DNA from: Variovorax sp. OV700
GTDB lineage: Bacteria > Pseudomonadota > Gammaproteobacteria > Burkholderiales > Burkholderiaceae_C
DNA length: 64,000 nt
Reading direction: 5' to 3'
NCBI RefSeq assembly: GCF_900099805.1
Contig: NZ_FNDR01000004.1
Location: 403,501 to 467,500, forward strand
Position numbers and translations under genes: made by a program. Of the stretch, positions 58,674 to 64,000 are shown piece by piece (the stretch's first letter is position 1; the number at the start of each line of letters is the position of its first letter). The notes beneath the pieces were generated by a model that searched no databases, was not told the DNA's origin, and saw nothing but the letters and a program-made list of their open reading frames with translations.

Positions 58674-60365
58674 ATGCAGACATCCGCGCGACAAAACTAT
58701 CCGGCCGACGTGCCGCGAGAGATCCACCCGGAACAGTACCGGTCCCTGTCTCACATGTTCGACGAAGCCTTCGGGCGCTACGCCGACCGCCCGTTCTCGG
58801 TCTGCATGGAACGTTGGATGTCGTACGGCGAGCTCGACACGTTGTCGAAGGCGCTGGGCGCATGGCTGCAGTCGCTCGGCCTCGAGCCGGGCGCGCGGGT
58901 GGCGATCATGCTGCCGAACGTGCCGCAGTTTGCGGTCACCATGTGCGGCGTGCTGCGGGGGGGATATACCTGCGTCAACGTCAATCCGCTCTATACGGCG
59001 CGCGAACTCGAGCATCAACTCAAGGACTCGGGGGCGACGGCCATCGTCATCCTGGAAAACTTCGCGGCAACGCTGGAACAGGTGATCGAGCGCACCCCGA
59101 TCAAGCACGTGGTCGTCACGTCGATGGGCGATCTGCTGGGCGGCCTCTACGGCGCCTGGATCACTGTCGCGGTTCGCCACCTGGCGAAGATGGTTCCGCC
59201 CTACAAGCTTCCCCTGGGCAACGGCCGCACTGTGACGCCGTTTCCGAAGGTCATCGAAGACGGGCGCGGACGCACGCTGGCCGCGGACCAGAGCACGCTC
59301 GATTCGATCGCGTTCCTGCAATACACCGGCGGCACCACGGGTCTGTCCAAGGGCGCGGTGCTGACGCATCGCAACATCGTCGCGGCCACCTTGCAGGCGG
59401 AGGCGTGGTTCACGCCCGCGCTTTCCAAGGCGGGCGACCTGTCGAAGGTCAACAGCATTGCCGCGCTGCCGCTGTATCACATCTTCGCGCTCACGCTCTG
59501 CCTGCTGGTCATCCGCCAGGGGTCGCACATGACGCTGATTCCGAATCCGCGCGATTTCAACAAGTTCATCGCGGTGCTCAAGAAGCGTCCGTTCCACATG
59601 CTGCCGGCGGTGAACACTCTCTTCAATGCGCTGCTGTTGCACCCCGAATTCAAATCGATCGATTTCTCGACGCTGTTCGTCTCGCAGGCGGGGGGAATGG
59701 CCGCTTCCGAGGGCACGGCCCGGCGGTGGTTCGAGGCCACGGGCTGTCCGATGATCGAAGGCTGGGGCATGAGCGAAACCTGCGCCATCGGAACCAACAA
59801 TCCCGTTTCGAATACCGAGTTCACGGGAACCATCGGCTTGCCGCTGCCGAGCATCGAGATCGCCATCAAGGACGACGAAGGCAACTCCCTGCCGGTCGGA
59901 GCGCCAGGCGAGCTCTGTATCAAGGGCCCCAACGTGATGAGGGGCTACTACAACCAGCCGGCGGAAACGGCTGCCGCTTTCACGGCCGACGGATTCATGC
60001 GCACTGGCGACATCGCCGTGATGCAAGACGACGGCTACAGCCGCATCGTCGACCGCAAGAAGGACATGATCCTGGTCAGCGGCTTCAATGTTTTTCCGAA
60101 CGAGCTGGAGAACGTGATCTCACTGTGCCCCGGTGTCGTCGAATGCGCCGCCATCGGGGTGCCGGACGAAAAGCAGGGTGAGGCGATCAAGGTTTTTGTG
60201 GTGCGCAGGGACCCGGCACTCACCGAAGATGCCGTGCTGCAGTACTGCAATGGACAACTCACCGGCTACAAGCGGCCCAAGCACATCGAGTTCCGGGATT
60301 CATTGCCGAAGACCAATGTTGGGAAGATCCTCCGGCGGGAGTTGCGCCCCAGCGCGAGCGCCTGA
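58674..60365 (+). CDS. fadD: Long-chain fatty-acid-CoA ligase
   Basis: A 563-residue AMP-forming ligase with LQYTGGTTGLSKGAVLTHRN, the YHIFALT gate region typical of FadD, GWGMSETCAIG, MRTGDIAVMQDDGY and the C-terminal NVGKILRRELR. It activates long-chain fatty acids at the inner membrane for beta-oxidation. AAGGAG lies 6 bases before the ATG. The next gene starts directly after its stop codon. Confidence 0.93.
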   Translation: MQTSARQNYPADVPREIHPEQYRSLSHMFDEAFGRYADRPFSVCMERWMSYGELDTLSKALGAWLQSLGLEPGARVAIMLPNVPQFAVTMCGVLRGGYTCVNVNPLYTARELEHQLKDSGATAIVILENFAATLEQVIERTPIKHVVVTSMGDLLGGLYGAWITVAVRHLAKMVPPYKLPLGNGRTVTPFPKVIEDGRGRTLAADQSTLDSIAFLQYTGGTTGLSKGAVLTHRNIVAATLQAEAWFTPALSKAGDLSKVNSIAALPLYHIFALTLCLLVIRQGSHMTLIPNPRDFNKFIAVLKKRPFHMLPAVNTLFNALLLHPEFKSIDFSTLFVSQAGGMAASEGTARRWFEATGCPMIEGWGMSETCAIGTNNPVSNTEFTGTIGLPLPSIEIAIKDDEGNSLPVGAPGELCIKGPNVMRGYYNQPAETAAAFTADGFMRTGDIAVMQDDGYSRIVDRKKDMILVSGFNVFPNELENVISLCPGVVECAAIGVPDEKQGEAIKVFVVRRDPALTEDAVLQYCNGQLTGYKRPKHIEFRDSLPKTNVGKILRRELRPSASA

Positions 60366-61295
60366 ATGAGCCGCCAAGCCGGGGCCGGGCTGCCGACGAA
60401 TATCGTCGTCTTCGAGCGCGGCTGGCTGTCGTCGAACAACATCCTGTTTATCGGCGCCGAAGAGACCGCGCTGGTCGACACCGGGTATGCCACGCATGCC
60501 GAGCAGACTCTGGCGCTGGTTGAATCGACGTTAGGAACGCGGCTTCTCGACCGGATTCTGAATACACATCTGCACAGCGACCACTGCGGCGGCAACGCCG
60601 CCTTGCAGCAACGCTACCCGGCGCTTCGAACGGATATTCCACCGGGCGAGGCTCCATTGGTGGAGCGGTGGGACGAGGAGCACTTGAGCTTCCGTGCGAC
60701 AGGGCAGATCTGCCCGCAGTTTCATTTCACCGGCTTGCTGCAGCCGGGAAAGGAATGCATGCTGGGCGACAGGCCATGGCAGGTGCACAGCGCGCCCGGC
60801 CACGATCCTCATTCGATCATCCTGTTCGATCCGGTCTCGCGGACGCTGATCTCGGCGGACGCCTTGTGGGAAAACGGGTTTGGCATTGCCTTTCCGGAGC
60901 TTGCTGGCGAACCGTCGTTCGAAGACGTGGCGGCCACGCTGGATCGGATCGAGGCGCTGGCCCCGTCACAGGTGATTCCAGGACACGGGCGTGTCTTCGG
61001 AGAGGTCAGCAGCGCCTTAGCCACGGCACGTCGCCGGCTCGACGGCCTTCAGCGCGACCCTGTGAAGCATGCGCGGCATGCGATCAAGGTCTTGATGAAG
61101 TTCAAGCTGTTGGAAGTGCAGTCCATTGCGATCGACGATTGGGAAGCATGGCTTCGGGGCGCATCGTACCTGGGTGTGATTCGGTCGCGCTTCTTCCCAG
61201 ATCTGGAGTTGCGTCAATTGGCCGACGACATCTTGGCTGAATTGGTTCTAGCTGGTGCAGCTGCAGTCGATACGTCGAGCATCCGCAATATCTAG
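60366..61295 (+). CDS. MBL-fold metallo-hydrolase
   Basis: A 309-residue metallo-beta-lactamase-fold protein with NTHLHSDHCGGN, the later histidine in SAPGHDPHSI, ISADALWENG and IPGHGRVFGE. The architecture is like glyoxalase II-type or quinoprotein relay hydrolases. Its ATG follows the fadD stop with no gap, so it is co-translated; a thioesterase-type role in acyl metabolism is possible. Its last third has lower GC than its neighbours. A terminator follows 18 bases after the stop. Confidence 0.88.
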   Translation: MSRQAGAGLPTNIVVFERGWLSSNNILFIGAEETALVDTGYATHAEQTLALVESTLGTRLLDRILNTHLHSDHCGGNAALQQRYPALRTDIPPGEAPLVERWDEEHLSFRATGQICPQFHFTGLLQPGKECMLGDRPWQVHSAPGHDPHSIILFDPVSRTLISADALWENGFGIAFPELAGEPSFEDVAATLDRIEALAPSQVIPGHGRVFGEVSSALATARRRLDGLQRDPVKHARHAIKVLMKFKLLEVQSIAIDDWEAWLRGASYLGVIRSRFFPDLELRQLADDILAELVLAGAAAVDTSSIRNI

Positions 61296-61312
61296 CTCTG
61301 CTCTGCGGCAAT

Positions 61313-61349
61313 AAAAAAAGCGCGTCACCAAATGATGACGCGCTTTTTT
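61313..61349. terminator. Bidirectional terminator after the MBL gene
   Basis: GCGCGTCA (61320-61327) pairs with TGACGCGC (61336-61343), flanked by seven A on the left and six T on the right. The symmetric tails mean it can stop transcription from the fadD-MBL operon and from the rRNA operon coming the other way. Confidence 0.9.
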
Positions 61350-61362
61350 AAAACACCAAAAG

Positions 61363-61392
61363 AAAAAGCCCAACACGCTGTGTTGGGCTTTT
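61363..61392 (-). terminator. rRNA operon terminator
   Basis: GCCCAACAC (61368-61376) pairs with GTGTTGGGC (61380-61388) around a 3-base loop, with an A-run at 61363-61367 that reads as a U-tail on the minus strand. It lies 14 bases beyond the 5S 3' end and is the first of two terminators of the rRNA transcript. Confidence 0.92.
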
Positions 61393-61405
61393 CCAGGCTG
61401 TAAGA

Positions 61406-61519
61406 GCCTGACGATGACCTACTTTCACACGGGAACCCGCACTATCATCGGCGCTGACGCGTTTCACTGTCCTGTTCGGGATGGGAAGGAGTGGTACCAC
61501 GTCGCTATGGTCATCAGGC
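61406..61519 (-). rRNA. rrf: 5S ribosomal RNA
   Basis: Read on the minus strand the gene starts TGCCTGATGACCATAGCG, contains the conserved CCATCCCGAACAGGACAGTG and ends GTAGGTCATCGTCAGGC, so the two ends pair into helix I. Its length of about 114 bases is normal. Boundaries are approximate to a few bases. Confidence 0.95.
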
Positions 61520-61667
61520 ATAACTTGTTGCTGTGCTGATCACATGATCAACACAACGAATTCATAGAGTTTGGAATCAGCGCGCAATTGTCTTGCGCTT
61601 GCTTGAATGTATTTTGAATGCGTCAACTTGGCATAACACCTTGATCAGATTGATCAAAGTTATAGGG
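61520..61667 (-). other. 23S-5S internal spacer
   Basis: This 148-base spacer holds no tRNA. It is AT-rich compared with the chromosome and contains two strong palindromes, one around TGATCACATGATCA (about 61539-61552) and one around TTGATCAGATTGATCAA (about 61642-61658), probably processing stems for RNase III. Confidence 0.75.

Positions 61668-64000
<2,333 letters not shown>

Overview
The window is GC-rich, densely coded chromosomal DNA. It most likely comes from a betaproteobacterium of the Comamonadaceae, closest in gene content to Variovorax; this is inferred from the protein types and gene orders, not from a database search. Typical signs are a leucine/isovalerate catabolic operon with an acyl-CoA synthetase inside it, a MerR-type LiuR regulator, aceK next to a beta carbonic anhydrase, lnt-corC, a split glyQ/glyS locus, and a large intergenic palindrome. 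No prophage, insertion sequence, CRISPR array or tRNA gene is visible. The right end is an rRNA operon on the minus strand (5S and most of the 23S gene).

Layout. Positions 1-11.2 kb are mostly minus strand: isovaleryl-CoA dehydrogenase, acyl-CoA synthetase, methylcrotonyl-CoA carboxylase beta, methylglutaconyl-CoA hydratase, a DUF4126 membrane protein, methylcrotonyl-CoA carboxylase alpha, then ghrA, acylphosphatase, HMG-CoA lyase and a partial YbaK-type gene. Together these convert isovaleryl-CoA to acetyl-CoA and acetoacetate. A divergent AraC-type regulator (11.35 kb) has a tandem operator-like repeat in front of it. From 12.4 to 18.3 kb lie a thioredoxin-like gene, a HAD phosphatase, a roughly 600-bp imperfect palindrome, an SDR gene, an RluA-type pseudouridine synthase overlapping a leucine-rich-repeat protein kinase, and an MBL hydrolase divergent from liuR with a perfect LiuR-like operator between them. 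From 18.4 to 26.8 kb on the plus strand are liuR, carbonic anhydrase, aceK, a thiolase, an M20 peptidase, an acyl-CoA dehydrogenase and an exported amidase.

From 26.8 to 39.3 kb: a LuxR-type regulator, a YchJ-type protein, thiC behind a TPP riboswitch, then a minus-strand block (glyQ, a membrane YdjM-like protein, glyS, gmhB, plsC, a YgjP-type metallopeptidase), and a plus-strand trio for lipid phosphate turnover (diacylglycerol-kinase-like, metallophosphoesterase, PAP2). From 39.3 to 44.6 kb: type II asparaginase divergent from a TetR regulator, a LysR/MFS divergent pair, and a TauD-type dioxygenase. From 44.7 to 51.6 kb there is a seven-gene plus-strand operon behind a perfect-match sigma-54 promoter: flavin reductase, CodA-like amidohydrolase, creatininase-family amidohydrolase, NMT1-type ABC transporter and FAD-linked oxidase. 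I read it as a nitrogen-regulated N-heterocycle uptake and degradation system of unknown substrate, and it is the best candidate here for an undescribed system.

From 51.6 to 61.3 kb: lnt, corC, a GNAT acetyltransferase, an Lrp regulator divergent from a Phe/Tyr catabolic set (hpd, a cyclohexadienyl-dehydratase-like lipoprotein, phhA), a long-chain acyl-CoA ligase and an MBL hydrolase. Two back-to-back terminators then separate this region from the rRNA operon that runs in from the right.
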